A DNA stretch of 64,000 nt from Rudaea sp. 3F27F6. Its GTDB lineage: Bacteria; Pseudomonadota; Gammaproteobacteria; Xanthomonadales; Rhodanobacteraceae. The notes below the pieces were generated by a model. That model made no database searches, was not told the DNA's origin, and saw only the letters and a program-made list of their open reading frames with translations. Within the stretch, counting starts at the first letter, position 1. Each line of letters opens with the position of its first letter. The position numbers and the translations under genes are program-made. This document shows, piece after piece, positions 26,320 through 33,265 of this stretch. The DNA lies in assembly GCF_005503555.1 (NCBI RefSeq), contig NZ_SCNG01000002.1:806001-870000 (forward strand), read 5' to 3'.

Positions 26320-26694
26320 ATGAATAGGAAGACATTTACCGCGGCGGAGCGGGTAATGCTTTACGCTTTCTCCAAGTCCTCTCCGCCCGCGGCCGCAACC
26401 CGCGCACGGGCACGTCACCGTGGCATTCGCCAAGTCCAGCATCTATTCGCGACGTTGGACCGCAAGTCCGTGCGTGCCGTTTCCCATGCGTTGAAGCATG
26501 CGTCGCGCCGTGAGCGCCTGCGGTTAGAATCGGTGCTCTCCCTGTGCGGGGGAAAGTCGCTCAAGGAAACGGCAGCGAGCCTCGATGTGTCGCTTGCCTC
26601 GGTCAGCCTTTGGGTAGCCCGTTTCAAAGCCCGCGGCCTGGCTGGCTTGGCCGACAAGAAAACAAGGGTTCGAACCCGGAAAACGAAAGCATGA
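26320..26694 (+). CDS. Helix-turn-helix protein (transposase-like HTH)
   Basis: 124 aa. Residues ~55-115 (HASRRERLRLESVLSLCGGKSLKETAASLDVSLASVSLWVARFKARGLAGL) are a helix-turn-helix like those of IS630/winged-helix homeodomain-like transposase N-termini, but no catalytic domain follows. It is related to the repeats of the next gene, whose start overlaps its stop (ATGA). Probably DNA-binding or regulatory. Confidence 0.65.
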   Translation: MNRKTFTAAERVMLYAFSKSSPPAAATRARARHRGIRQVQHLFATLDRKSVRAVSHALKHASRRERLRLESVLSLCGGKSLKETAASLDVSLASVSLWVARFKARGLAGLADKKTRVRTRKTKA

Positions 26695-27341
26695 GTGAGA
26701 AGACGATCAGCGCGTCCGAGCGTCAGGAGCTGGCCCGCATCGCGGAAAAGGGGCCGGCTGACGCGCGCGTGCGCGCCAAAGCCGTGCTTGCGTTTCTCAA
26801 CGGCGACAGCCAGCCGGTTGCCGCCGTGAAGCTGGGCGTCCATCCGCAAACCGTCCAGCGGTGGCTGCGGCGCTTTCGCGCCGGTGGCGCGCGCTCGTTG
26901 ATCACGGCAACACGCGGCACGTCGATCGCGCTGTCTTTCGGTGCCCGCCAGGCATTGGTCAATCGGATGGGTGAGTCGAAGGCGCCACGCGAGAAGCTGC
27001 GCCTTGAGGGGGTGCTGGCCCGTTCAACGGGCGAAACGATAAAAAGCATTGCTGCGCGGCTTCAGGTCGCTGACATGACAGTGGTCGAGTGGTTGAGGGC
27101 TTACAAGAAGCACGGCCTGGACGGCTTGGTGGAAACCATGGCGCGCTACAAGCAGCCGAAGTGGAGCCTCGCCGCCATCGATAAAGCGATCGCGTCTTCG
27201 TCGGGATCCGAAAAGGTCGAGCTCGAAATCTTGAAGGCCCGCACCAGCGGCGAGTCGCTGGCTTCGATCGGGCAACGTCTCAACCTTTCCCGCCAACGGG
27301 TTCACCAGCGGTTGAAGCGCTACCTAAAGCCGGTCAGCTGA
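26691..27341 (+). CDS. Protein with three homologous helix-turn-helix units
   Basis: 216 aa from ATG 26691. Three HTH blocks: DSQPVAAVKLGVHPQTVQRWLRRFRAGGARSL, ETIKSIAARLQVADMTVVEWLRAYKKHGLDGL and ESLASIGQRLNLSRQRVHQRLKRYL, each preceded by a similar helix with R-L-x-G-V/I-L. The first two have the W-L-R-x-[FY]-[RK] end typical of transposase HTHs. It looks like a tandem duplication of the domain in the preceding gene. No catalytic motif; a multi-site DNA-binding regulator is likely. Confidence 0.65.
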   Translation: MSEKTISASERQELARIAEKGPADARVRAKAVLAFLNGDSQPVAAVKLGVHPQTVQRWLRRFRAGGARSLITATRGTSIALSFGARQALVNRMGESKAPREKLRLEGVLARSTGETIKSIAARLQVADMTVVEWLRAYKKHGLDGLVETMARYKQPKWSLAAIDKAIASSSGSEKVELEILKARTSGESLASIGQRLNLSRQRVHQRLKRYLKPVS

Positions 27342-27343
27342 CC

Positions 27344-28159
27344 TCACTTCCAACGGTCGAACTCCACCGTCACCAGGTCGCCGCCGGCGCACGCCGCGGC
27401 AACCCCTGTTGCGTTGCTAGGATCGACCACCTGCCCGCCCACCAGGACGCGGTTGAACGAGGGCCCCGTGTTGGCTACGAGAGCCGCGCACGCGCCACTC
27501 GGCAAGTCCTGTGTGAGCACCAACGCGCCGTTTGGCTTCGCGCCGTCGGCGTGGCCCAGCGTGATGGGTTGCTCGAAGCCGTTCACCGGCCCGGCCGGCG
27601 TGCGCCCATTTTCCGGAAGCCAGCCTTCAGCCACGGCGGACTCGGTAGTAAGGTTCCGGTAGTCGCCGCTCGCGGCATACGCGCGCTCGGCTGCGGTGAC
27701 AATGGCCACCACCGTCTCCGTAGTCGTTTCCAAGTTGGCCGCGTCCCGTGCGTGCCCGTAGAAGCCGAACACGCCGGCCGATAGAACGACACTGGCCGCA
27801 ATCGAGCACAGCACTTCCACCAGGGTGAAGCCAGCGGAACGGGAGGCGCGGCGCGCGGCGTCGATGGAGCCAGCGCGGCGGATCCAGCGCAAAGCTCCTC
27901 GGTTGCCGCGTGCGCGCGCCCAGTCTTCGGGAGTGAGCCCCTTATTGTCGGGCTGGAACGGATTGCCGCCTCGGCGGAGCAAGACACCCACCATCGCGGC
28001 ACTGCGTCGGTCGCCAGGGACCGTGGCCCAGTGAAGGGCGTTTCGTCCGTGGTCATCCGGCTCATTGGGGTCGGCGCCCTCGGCGATGAGCCGGCGGACG
28101 AGGGTTGAGCGGCCGTCAAAAGCGGCGCGGTGAAGGTCGATGTGTGCAAGAGAGGTCAT
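27344..28159 (-). CDS. Ankyrin-type IV prepilin fusion
   Basis: 271 aa. Residues ~1-95 contain ankyrin repeats (HIDLHRAAFDGRSTLVRRLIAEGADPNEPDDHGRNALHWATV..., VLLRRGGNPFQPDNKGLTPEDWARARG). A prepilin signal follows at 110: RSAG110-F111-TLVE115-VLCSIAASVVLSAGVFGFYG, with Glu at +5, then a pilin-like C-terminal domain with two cysteines (SGACAAL, AAACAGG). Normal leaders are 6-30 residues. ATG 28159 was chosen; an upstream ATG falls in the -10 box. If peptidase cuts after Gly110, the ankyrin part is released into the cytoplasm. Convergent with the HTH gene, 2 bp apart. Confidence 0.8.
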   Translation of the reverse strand: MTSLAHIDLHRAAFDGRSTLVRRLIAEGADPNEPDDHGRNALHWATVPGDRRSAAMVGVLLRRGGNPFQPDNKGLTPEDWARARGNRGALRWIRRAGSIDAARRASRSAGFTLVEVLCSIAASVVLSAGVFGFYGHARDAANLETTTETVVAIVTAAERAYAASGDYRNLTTESAVAEGWLPENGRTPAGPVNGFEQPITLGHADGAKPNGALVLTQDLPSGACAALVANTGPSFNRVLVGGQVVDPSNATGVAAACAGGDLVTVEFDRWK

Positions 28160-28199
28160 CTTCAGTTCTATGTTGACGGAGCTCTGTGCTCCTGAATTC

Positions 28200-28227
28200 A
28201 ACATAAGCCGCACACTATGGTTGTCAA
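28200..28227 (-). promoter_or_regulatory. TTGACAACC-type promoter for the ankyrin-prepilin gene
   Basis: Minus strand: -35 TTGACA (28222-28227), 16-bp spacer, -10 TATGTT (28200-28205). Downstream a small dyad GGAG-CACAGA-CTCC lies where other promoters of this type have the GGGG-CCC motif. Confidence 0.65.
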
Positions 28228-28452
28228 GTGCATGGCGATCGCGCGCGTTGGCTGGGTTCCCCAGCCCCCGCGCGCGATGAAGAGCGCGGGTGGCAGAAAA
28301 GAAGGCGGGGCTTACGCCCCCTAGGGAAGAGAATAAGAGAGCCCCCATAACTCTCATGCTCGACGATCTGGGTAAACTTTGATTGGCCTGGATGTGTTTC
28401 GATGCCCACAGCACTAAGCTGTAAACTCCTTCTTCTTTTCTCAACATCGCTC
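28228..28452. other. Intergenic region before the nuclease gene
   Basis: 225 bp. It has a GC-rich palindrome GGGGC-TTAC-GCCCC (28309-28322) and an AGAGCCCCCATAACT segment resembling the element-wide motif (~28348). No coding frame supported. The promoter of the plus-strand nuclease gene should be at ~28370-28440 but is not clear. Confidence 0.35.
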
Positions 28453-29265
28453 ATGGCCAAGACCCTCTACGAAAAGACCACCCGCGCCCTCGTCAGAGAC
28501 ATGCTCGCAGAACTCGGCCTTCAGCCGGGCCAAGTCCTGACGACCACCCGCGCCCTGGAATGGTTCGGACAGCGTTACCCGAAAATCCAGGAGCCGACCA
28601 TTCGCGCTCATTTGCGCCAGGCTTCCACGAACGAACCGAGCCGTCTTCACCACCCGCCCATCACATCGGCCGATGACCTGCTTTTCAAGATCGGACGAAG
28701 CCAATACCGGCTTTATGAGCCGGGAAAGGATCCGGCCCCTATCCATGACCTCGTCGAAGGCGACGTCGCGCGTGAGGAAGAACTGGAACAGGAGCGAGAA
28801 GCCGAGGACGAGGCTGACTTAGAGGATGAGGCCCGCGCCGCGTCGTCCAGCGAGTTCCTGCTTGAAAAAGACCTCCAGCGCTATCTGGCGGAAAACCTTT
28901 CCACGATTGAGCCAGGCCTCGTGCTTTACGAGTCCGACGGCATGCGGGGATTCGAGTTCGAAGTAGGCGGCCGCCGGATCGACATCCTCGCGCTCGACAA
29001 GTCTGGATCGCTCGTGGTCCTGGAATTGAAGGTGTCCCGCGGGTATGACCGGGTTGTCGGCCAATTGCTCCGTTACATGAACTGGCTCCGCTTGAACGTG
29101 GCGGCCCAAGGTCAGCGCGTGCGCGGGATGATCGTGTGCCGGACGATGTCGGAGGACTTGAGGCTGGCTTGCGCGAGTATCGGCGACGTAGAGCTGTTCG
29201 AATATTCCCTTTCCGTCACCGTCAAGAAAGTCCCACCGCTGGATCTTCCCAAACCCCAAGAATAA
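28453..29265 (+). CDS. NucS/DUF91-like PD-(D/E)XK nuclease
   Basis: 270 aa from ATG 28453. The N-terminal ~95 residues look like a winged-helix domain (RALVRDMLAELGLQPGQVLTTTRALEWF...IRAHL). An acidic linker (105-128) follows, then the nuclease fold with Asp177 (RRIDILALD) and Glu191-x-Lys193 (VVLELKVSRG), the pattern of the C-terminal domain of NucS/EndoMS. EndoMS-type enzymes cut mismatched DNA; a stand-alone enzyme on a mobile element may be a defence nuclease. It faces an Abi_C gene tail to tail. Confidence 0.75.
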   Translation: MAKTLYEKTTRALVRDMLAELGLQPGQVLTTTRALEWFGQRYPKIQEPTIRAHLRQASTNEPSRLHHPPITSADDLLFKIGRSQYRLYEPGKDPAPIHDLVEGDVAREEELEQEREAEDEADLEDEARAASSSEFLLEKDLQRYLAENLSTIEPGLVLYESDGMRGFEFEVGGRRIDILALDKSGSLVVLELKVSRGYDRVVGQLLRYMNWLRLNVAAQGQRVRGMIVCRTMSEDLRLACASIGDVELFEYSLSVTVKKVPPLDLPKPQE

Positions 29266-29280
29266 GAGGGCCCTATTAAC
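29261..29280. promoter_or_regulatory. Near-palindromic AATAAGAGGGCCCTATTAAC motif
   Basis: Between the convergent nuclease and Abi_C genes, overlapping the nuclease stop codon. It is the most symmetric copy of the element-wide motif, GGGCCC flanked by AATAAGA on one side and TATTAAC on the other. At this place it is more likely a terminator region or a structural site than an operator. Confidence 0.5.
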
Positions 29281-29306
29281 TCACGCGCGACGATTTCACC
29301 GCGTCA

Positions 29307-30122
29307 TCAAAACGGTAGCTCATCGTCGAAATCAGGAGGGCTTTTGGCAGCCCTGGCCGCCTTGATTCGAGTGTCCAGGGCGCGCAGAAACCGAACGGAC
29401 GCGGCCACGTGGTTGAAAATGAGCAAGCTTTCGTCGTAATTCAACGTCGGGTTGTCGTGCGCAAGGCTCTGGTTGTTTCGGACGTCGTTGAAAGCCTCCA
29501 GCACCGAGATGCTGGACTTGAGGATCCGAGAGGTCATCTCCGACTCAAGGTGCCCCGCCTCCTTGAGCTTCTTCACGTAGCCCCCGAAGAGCGCATGAAG
29601 GGCGGTGTCCTTCGCCGCGGCCGACCCCTGCTCCTCGCACAGACTTCGGATGAAGCGCACCACGAACGTGTGCAGGCGGTCGAGCGCCGCCCCGGGCTGG
29701 TCCCCCTCGATGGCCTGGCGAACCTGGGAAGCAAGTAGTTCGAAATCCTTACCGTCTCCGGCCCCCACGAGGGCGTCGAGCTCTCCGATGGCGCCGCCCT
29801 GTTTCAGGCGCTCAGCGATGGCACGACACTGGACGGTGAGCTCCGCATCCTTCGCAAACTCGGGAACGTCAGCGGAGAAGTCAATGAGGTCGCCCAGAAG
29901 CTTGCCGACAACGGGGTTGCTCTCAACCTTCCAGAACGCCCGAAGACAGTTCGCCTTCGACCCGCTGTGATCTCGCATATACACGTCTTCGTAGATCGAC
30001 CGCCGGACACTTTCCGTGACGAATTCGGAGAAGCTGCGGTTTGAAAAATTGAGCACGTAACCGCTGCCCATGCCGAACAAGCGCTCCAGCTTCCCCCGCT
30101 CGGTGTAGGTCAGATCGGCCAT
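29307..30122 (-). CDS. Abortive infection family protein (Abi_C)
   Basis: 271 aa. The C-terminal ~130 residues (LHTFVVRFIRSLCEEQG...LFGGYVKKL...FNDVRNNQSLAHDNPTLNYDESLLIFNHVAASVRFLRAL) match the Abi_C domain, a HEPN-like helical domain with the R-N-x(3)-S-x-A-H-x-N motif of HEPN-type RNases. The N-terminal part is helical. Likely acts by RNA cleavage in phage-infected cells (family inference). Tail to tail with the nuclease gene. Confidence 0.82.
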   Translation of the reverse strand: MADLTYTERGKLERLFGMGSGYVLNFSNRSFSEFVTESVRRSIYEDVYMRDHSGSKANCLRAFWKVESNPVVGKLLGDLIDFSADVPEFAKDAELTVQCRAIAERLKQGGAIGELDALVGAGDGKDFELLASQVRQAIEGDQPGAALDRLHTFVVRFIRSLCEEQGSAAAKDTALHALFGGYVKKLKEAGHLESEMTSRILKSSISVLEAFNDVRNNQSLAHDNPTLNYDESLLIFNHVAASVRFLRALDTRIKAARAAKSPPDFDDELPF

Positions 30123-30296
30123 CGAATCCCATCGCCAATTGGTGCTCAGCGTTGGAAGTATAAATGCAAGCTGACCCCAGCTCGCTGAGGTTGCTCTAGT
30201 TGAGCCCCATCAGAGCCGCTGCCGCATGCCGGCCCCGGCGGTCTCCGTGGGGACTTCCTGGCCCAACATCACCGCTGACAGATCGGTTTGATGTAT
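30123..30296. other. Intergenic region upstream of Abi_C
   Basis: 174 bp between two minus-strand genes. No coding frame and no clear terminator for the J-domain gene. TATAAATG around 30156-30163 is AT-rich and may lie in the Abi_C promoter. Confidence 0.3.
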
Positions 30297-30932
30297 TCAT
30301 TCGGACACTCCTCGGGCCTCACAAAACGCCGCCCACGCTTTCTGCAGCTCCTCAAATTCTGCCGCGCTCCCCCCGCGGTCCGGGTGCCTCTCTCCACGCA
30401 GCTTGCGATAACGCAGCCGGACAACGTCCACCGTGTCGATCGGAGCGCACCCCAACACCACGTGCCAGGCACGCGCCGACTCGGGCGCAGGCAGAGCCGC
30501 AAAGCCGCTGTAGGCCCGGTCCAGAATTTCAGCGCTTCCGTGCCGCTCGATAGAGCGCAGCGCGTCGAGCGTGGCGGCGATGGCCGCGAGGTTGTCGGCG
30601 ACGCGCAGGTAGCGGTCCACCGCCATGCAGCGGGCTCGCCCTTGTTCGTCACGCCAGTAAACCGCTACGCCAGGGTCTGCCGGTTCGGACTGGGCCGAGC
30701 GCGGAAACCCGTCGCGGCGCAGCTCCAAGTTCGTGGACACGACCACCTCGCCCACGCCTAGGCCCATGCGGGCGATTTCGGCGCGGACGCGGCCGACACC
30801 GTCAGCGATGGTCAGGCCTTGCTGAAAGCCGGAGTGGCCGGCGCGCTTGCTGAATCGGGCCGCGCCGCGTCCGTGCGCTTCGGTGCGTTTCCAGCCGACC
30901 GGCCAGGTGAGGGGGAAGGCGGGGATGGTCAT
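30297..30932 (-). CDS. J-domain protein
   Basis: 211 aa. The C-terminal ~60 residues are a J domain (APIDTVDVVRLRYRKLRGERHPDRGGSAAEFEELQKAWAAF) with the HPD motif at about 186-188. The N-terminal ~140 residues are unique (TIADGVGRVRAEIARMGLG, VVVSTNLELRRDGFPRS, GVAVYW). Proteins of this shape are common on plasmids and integrative elements. It may stimulate host DnaK or the Hsp70-like protein at 5789. The TTGACAACC-type promoter lies 74 bp upstream. Confidence 0.82.
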   Translation of the reverse strand: MTIPAFPLTWPVGWKRTEAHGRGAARFSKRAGHSGFQQGLTIADGVGRVRAEIARMGLGVGEVVVSTNLELRRDGFPRSAQSEPADPGVAVYWRDEQGRARCMAVDRYLRVADNLAAIAATLDALRSIERHGSAEILDRAYSGFAALPAPESARAWHVVLGCAPIDTVDVVRLRYRKLRGERHPDRGGSAAEFEELQKAWAAFCEARGVSE

Positions 30933-31005
30933 GGCTGGCCACCCTTTGTGTCGGTGTTGGAACGTTTCATAGATATACCCGGCTTGATTGTTGAAGTCTT
31001 GACCA

Positions 31006-31056
31006 AAACTAAGCCAGATATTGAGGTTGTCAATAGATCTTAGAGGGACCTATTAT
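31006..31056 (-). promoter_or_regulatory. TTGACAACC-type promoter with upstream GGGACC motif
   Basis: Minus strand: -35 TTGACA (31028-31033), 16-bp spacer, -10 TAGTTT (31006-31011). The motif AATAATAGGTCCCTCTAAG (31041-31059 on the minus strand) lies directly upstream of -35, a different position from the other promoters. Drives the J-domain gene. Confidence 0.65.
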
Positions 31057-31119
31057 TGTCAATCCGCCTGAAATTCCGTTCCATGTGGAACGATCGTCGA
31101 GAGAAACGAAGCAAAAAAA

Positions 31120-31142
31120 GAGCGCCGTTAACAGCGGCGCTC
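31120..31142 (-). terminator. Intrinsic terminator after DUF4942 gene
   Basis: Stem GAGCGCCG / CGGCGCTC with a 7-nt loop; on the minus strand it is followed by TTTTTTT. It ends the DUF4942 transcript 44 bp after the stop. Confidence 0.9.
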
Positions 31143-31185
31143 AAAGGGGCAAGCATGATTTAGCATACCGATAGAAATTGTGGCC

Positions 31186-32088
31186 TTAGAGCCGCCGCCT
31201 CCCCCGCCTACGAGCCTTCCCCAGCCCTTCACGGTTATCCGCTAAGGCGCCCGGGTAGTGCTTCGCGATGATGACGTTGAGGCGGTCGACGAGGTCCATG
31301 CGTTTGAATCGGACGTGCGCATTGCCGTTTCGGAAAAGCTTCAGGTCGAAATAGTCTCTCCAAGCCTCGCCATCGAGGATGCCCTGTGCAATTCCAGCCG
31401 AAACGCTCTGGCGATAATCTGGCTCGGGCTTTCCGTCCAACAGCGACAGGGTCCGCAACACATCGTCGAGCTCGTTTCCCTTCCCATCGCCGAAATATTT
31501 CTTACTCAAATGGCACCATCTCGCGACATTCCGCAACACGAGCTTCTGGCCGAAGGCCACCGGAGAGTTTGAACGGTAGTCCCAGGAGAGGCTGCGAAAG
31601 AGAGAGACGATGCCGCGCTCGACCATCTCTCCTCGCGCCCGGTAGAGCTTCTCAAACATTTCCTCCACCGCGGCGCGGGTGAAGGGGGGCATCTGCGGCT
31701 CCCCGCCGAGTCTCGCTTTTGTGCTTCGGCGCACCTCGTCTTCATTGAACGACTTATTCCAAGCGTCTCTAGCCTCGGCGTCCATGAAAGTCCAAAGACC
31801 CGATCGCTTCATCAGCGACTGCCAGCTGGCGCAGTCGTATGAGATTTGAAACCTTTCAAACAGGCTTCCGATCAATTCGTCATGTTGTTCTGGACGGCAC
31901 CATCTGCTGTCGAAAAGATCTGGGCCATGCGGCAACTCGAACAGCGTCCGAATGCTCGCGCGGGCGATCTCGAAGTGCCGCTCACGCTCTTCGAGCATGT
32001 CGGCGAGCGAAACGCTCGGCGTGATGCCCCCGGCCTTCTCGTCACCGCCGCCGGCGGGGAACCTCGTCAATGTGTTTTTGTCTGTCAT
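31186..32088 (-). CDS. DUF4942 domain protein
   Basis: 300 aa. The C-terminal half (RNVARWCHLSKKYFGDGKGNELDDVLRTLSLLDGKPEPDY...EAWRDYFDLKLFRNGNAHVRFKRMDLVDRLNVIIAKHYPGAL) matches DUF4942 as I remember it from plasmids and integrative elements. It ends with a very basic tail (KARRRGRRRL). ATG 32088 has CAGGAGCAAAC in front and the conserved leader L1 at 32102-32170. Function unknown. Confidence 0.8.
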   Translation of the reverse strand: MTDKNTLTRFPAGGGDEKAGGITPSVSLADMLEERERHFEIARASIRTLFELPHGPDLFDSRWCRPEQHDELIGSLFERFQISYDCASWQSLMKRSGLWTFMDAEARDAWNKSFNEDEVRRSTKARLGGEPQMPPFTRAAVEEMFEKLYRARGEMVERGIVSLFRSLSWDYRSNSPVAFGQKLVLRNVARWCHLSKKYFGDGKGNELDDVLRTLSLLDGKPEPDYRQSVSAGIAQGILDGEAWRDYFDLKLFRNGNAHVRFKRMDLVDRLNVIIAKHYPGALADNREGLGKARRRGRRRL

Positions 32089-32101
32089 GTTTGCTCCTGA
32101 T

Positions 32102-32170
32102 GGGGCCGCCAATCGGCACCCGTTGGAGCAAAGCTCTGGGGAAAGTGGAGGCGCGGGAAGGAAAGACTTT
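32102..32170 (-). promoter_or_regulatory. Conserved 5' leader L1 (DUF4942 gene)
   Basis: On the minus strand it starts with AAAG-N-CTTTCCTTCCCG, then a CACTTTCCC box, then a hairpin with loop GATT (GCC-GATT-GGC closed by GGG/CCC), ending 13 bp before the ATG. Four other genes (48683, 49261, 50345, 51078) have the same arrangement. Confidence 0.7.
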
Positions 32171-32233
32171 GCCGCCCGCCGGCGCCAGCGGCGCAACGAG
32201 GGCTTGGCCAAGAGTTTCTTGTCGCCTGATTGA

Positions 32234-32255
32234 GAAGCCCGCTTGTGCGGGCTTC
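32234..32255 (-). terminator. Hairpin after DWL-repeat paralogue 2
   Basis: Stem GAAGCCCGC / GCGGGCTTC with loop TTGT, the same stem as at 15264-15285, 21 bp after the gene stop. The T tract on the minus strand is poor (TCAATC). Confidence 0.6.
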
Positions 32256-32276
32256 GTTCTCTTGTTGTCGTCGGCG

Positions 32277-32927
32277 TTACATTCGCATCAGAAGGCCTCG
32301 CTCCTGAACTTGTTCGGGCTGCCGCTCCGGCTCGACGTTGGGATCTGGGCGGGTGCGCATCCGCAACCAATCGGGTTTGCTCTCTTGCGTTTCCCTGGCT
32401 TGTTCAGTGGGCCGCGATCGCATCGTCAACCAATCCGGTGCTCCTTGCTTTTGGGGCAGCTCCGGCTCGCGCATCCCCTGGTCCGAACGAATGACCGTTG
32501 ACTGTTCATCGTCTGTGATCGCCGAACGCTCGGGATACGAGAATCCGGCGTGCTGAAAGTCACCGAGTCGCGCCGATTCCACACTCGACAACTGGCTGCG
32601 CTTCTCATACCAAGCTTGAAACGCGGCCGATTCTGCCCGGGCCTCAGCCAACGTGTGTGGCTGAAAATCGGTGTGATGGGGGATCTGTGAAAGCTCTTGG
32701 ACGCCATCGACAAAGCGACGTTCGATGATTGGCGAACCAAACTTCCCCTGATGTTCGCGGGCAAACGTGGCGACAAAATCCATCTGGCGATAATCGTCAT
32801 CGAGCGTGGCCTTGGCAGCCTGCCGGCCTTTCGGACCGTCGGCGAAGTCGCCGTGTTCGATGGGTCGCTCCAACGGTTCGCCCTGGGCGTCGGTGAGGGT
32901 GCGGATAAAAAGGCGTGGTTGTTTCAT
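32277..32927 (-). CDS. DWLxxRSRP-repeat tail protein, paralogue 2
   Basis: 216 aa. The N-terminal ~150 residues are unlike paralogue 1 (MKQPRLFIRTLTDAQGEPLE..., FVATFAREHQGKFG). The C-terminus has two D-W-L-x-M-R-S/T-R-P motifs at 165-173 and 186-194, 21 residues apart, then a tail nearly identical to that of the 15306 protein and ending in LLMRM. ATG 32927 follows TTGGAGACTCCC. So one tail cassette is attached to two different N-terminal parts. Function unknown. Confidence 0.72.
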   Translation of the reverse strand: MKQPRLFIRTLTDAQGEPLERPIEHGDFADGPKGRQAAKATLDDDYRQMDFVATFAREHQGKFGSPIIERRFVDGVQELSQIPHHTDFQPHTLAEARAESAAFQAWYEKRSQLSSVESARLGDFQHAGFSYPERSAITDDEQSTVIRSDQGMREPELPQKQGAPDWLTMRSRPTEQARETQESKPDWLRMRTRPDPNVEPERQPEQVQERGLLMRM

Positions 32928-33000
32928 GGGAGTCTCCAAAAAGGTCAAAGGGAAGTCTCGATACCATGACCGACGCTTTTCTGTGGCCCGGCTACTCGAA

Positions 33001-33060
33001 ACTCACTACCCCCGATGGGGAACCGGAATGAAGTCCTTTACTCACTACCCCCCGAAGGGG
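33001..33060 (-). promoter_or_regulatory. Two tandem tetraloop hairpins in the 5' leader of 32927 gene
   Basis: On the minus strand CCCC-TTCG-GGGG (33040-33060 copy) and CCCC-ATCG-GGGG (33001-33020 copy), each followed by GTAGTGAGT, 39 bp apart. The first has the very stable UUCG tetraloop. Tandem copies in an mRNA leader suggest translational or stability control, or a protein-binding array. Confidence 0.5.
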
Positions 33061-33117
33061 ACCCTTGAAGCTACTAAAGTCAGCTTCCCACAAAACGCCC
33101 GAACGTCAAGATTCGGA

Positions 33118-33136
33118 GGATGACATGATGTCATCC
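33118..33136. promoter_or_regulatory. 19-bp perfect palindrome (operator-like)
   Basis: GGATGACAT-G-ATGTCATCC, 9-bp arms around one central base, just upstream of the putative -35 box for the 32927 gene. The element encodes an XRE regulator (37267) and several RHH/HTH proteins that could bind it. Confidence 0.6.
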
Positions 33137-33216
33137 ACTTTATAGGGCCCGCTTTAATAGCGGGATACTGCCAACCGCGTTTTCCGCTCTCGCGTTCTGT
33201 GCCTCACCCACGAAAA

Positions 33217-33236
33217 AGCCGGCTCTTCACCCGGCT
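33217..33236 (-). terminator. Terminator after DUF6573 gene
   Basis: Stem AGCCGG / CCGGCT with an 8-nt loop, followed on the minus strand by TTTTTCG; 30 bp after the gene stop. Confidence 0.72.
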
Positions 33237-33265
33237 CTTCTCTTCCCTCTTCTTTTGCTTTGCTC

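Larger units (their letters stand above)
32928..33265. other. Leader/promoter region of DWL paralogue 2
   Basis: 338 bp without a supported gene. It contains two tandem hairpins (33001-33060), a 19-bp palindrome (33118-33136), a CCCGCT/AGCGGG hairpin joined to a GGGCCC motif (33142-33164) and the DUF6573 terminator (33217-33236). On the minus strand TTGACG (33103-33108) could be a -35 box. Confidence 0.5.

Noticed and set aside
30819-31043. Plus-strand frame across the J-domain promoter
   Set aside because: Overlaps the J-domain gene start and its -35/-10 boxes; no Shine-Dalgarno.
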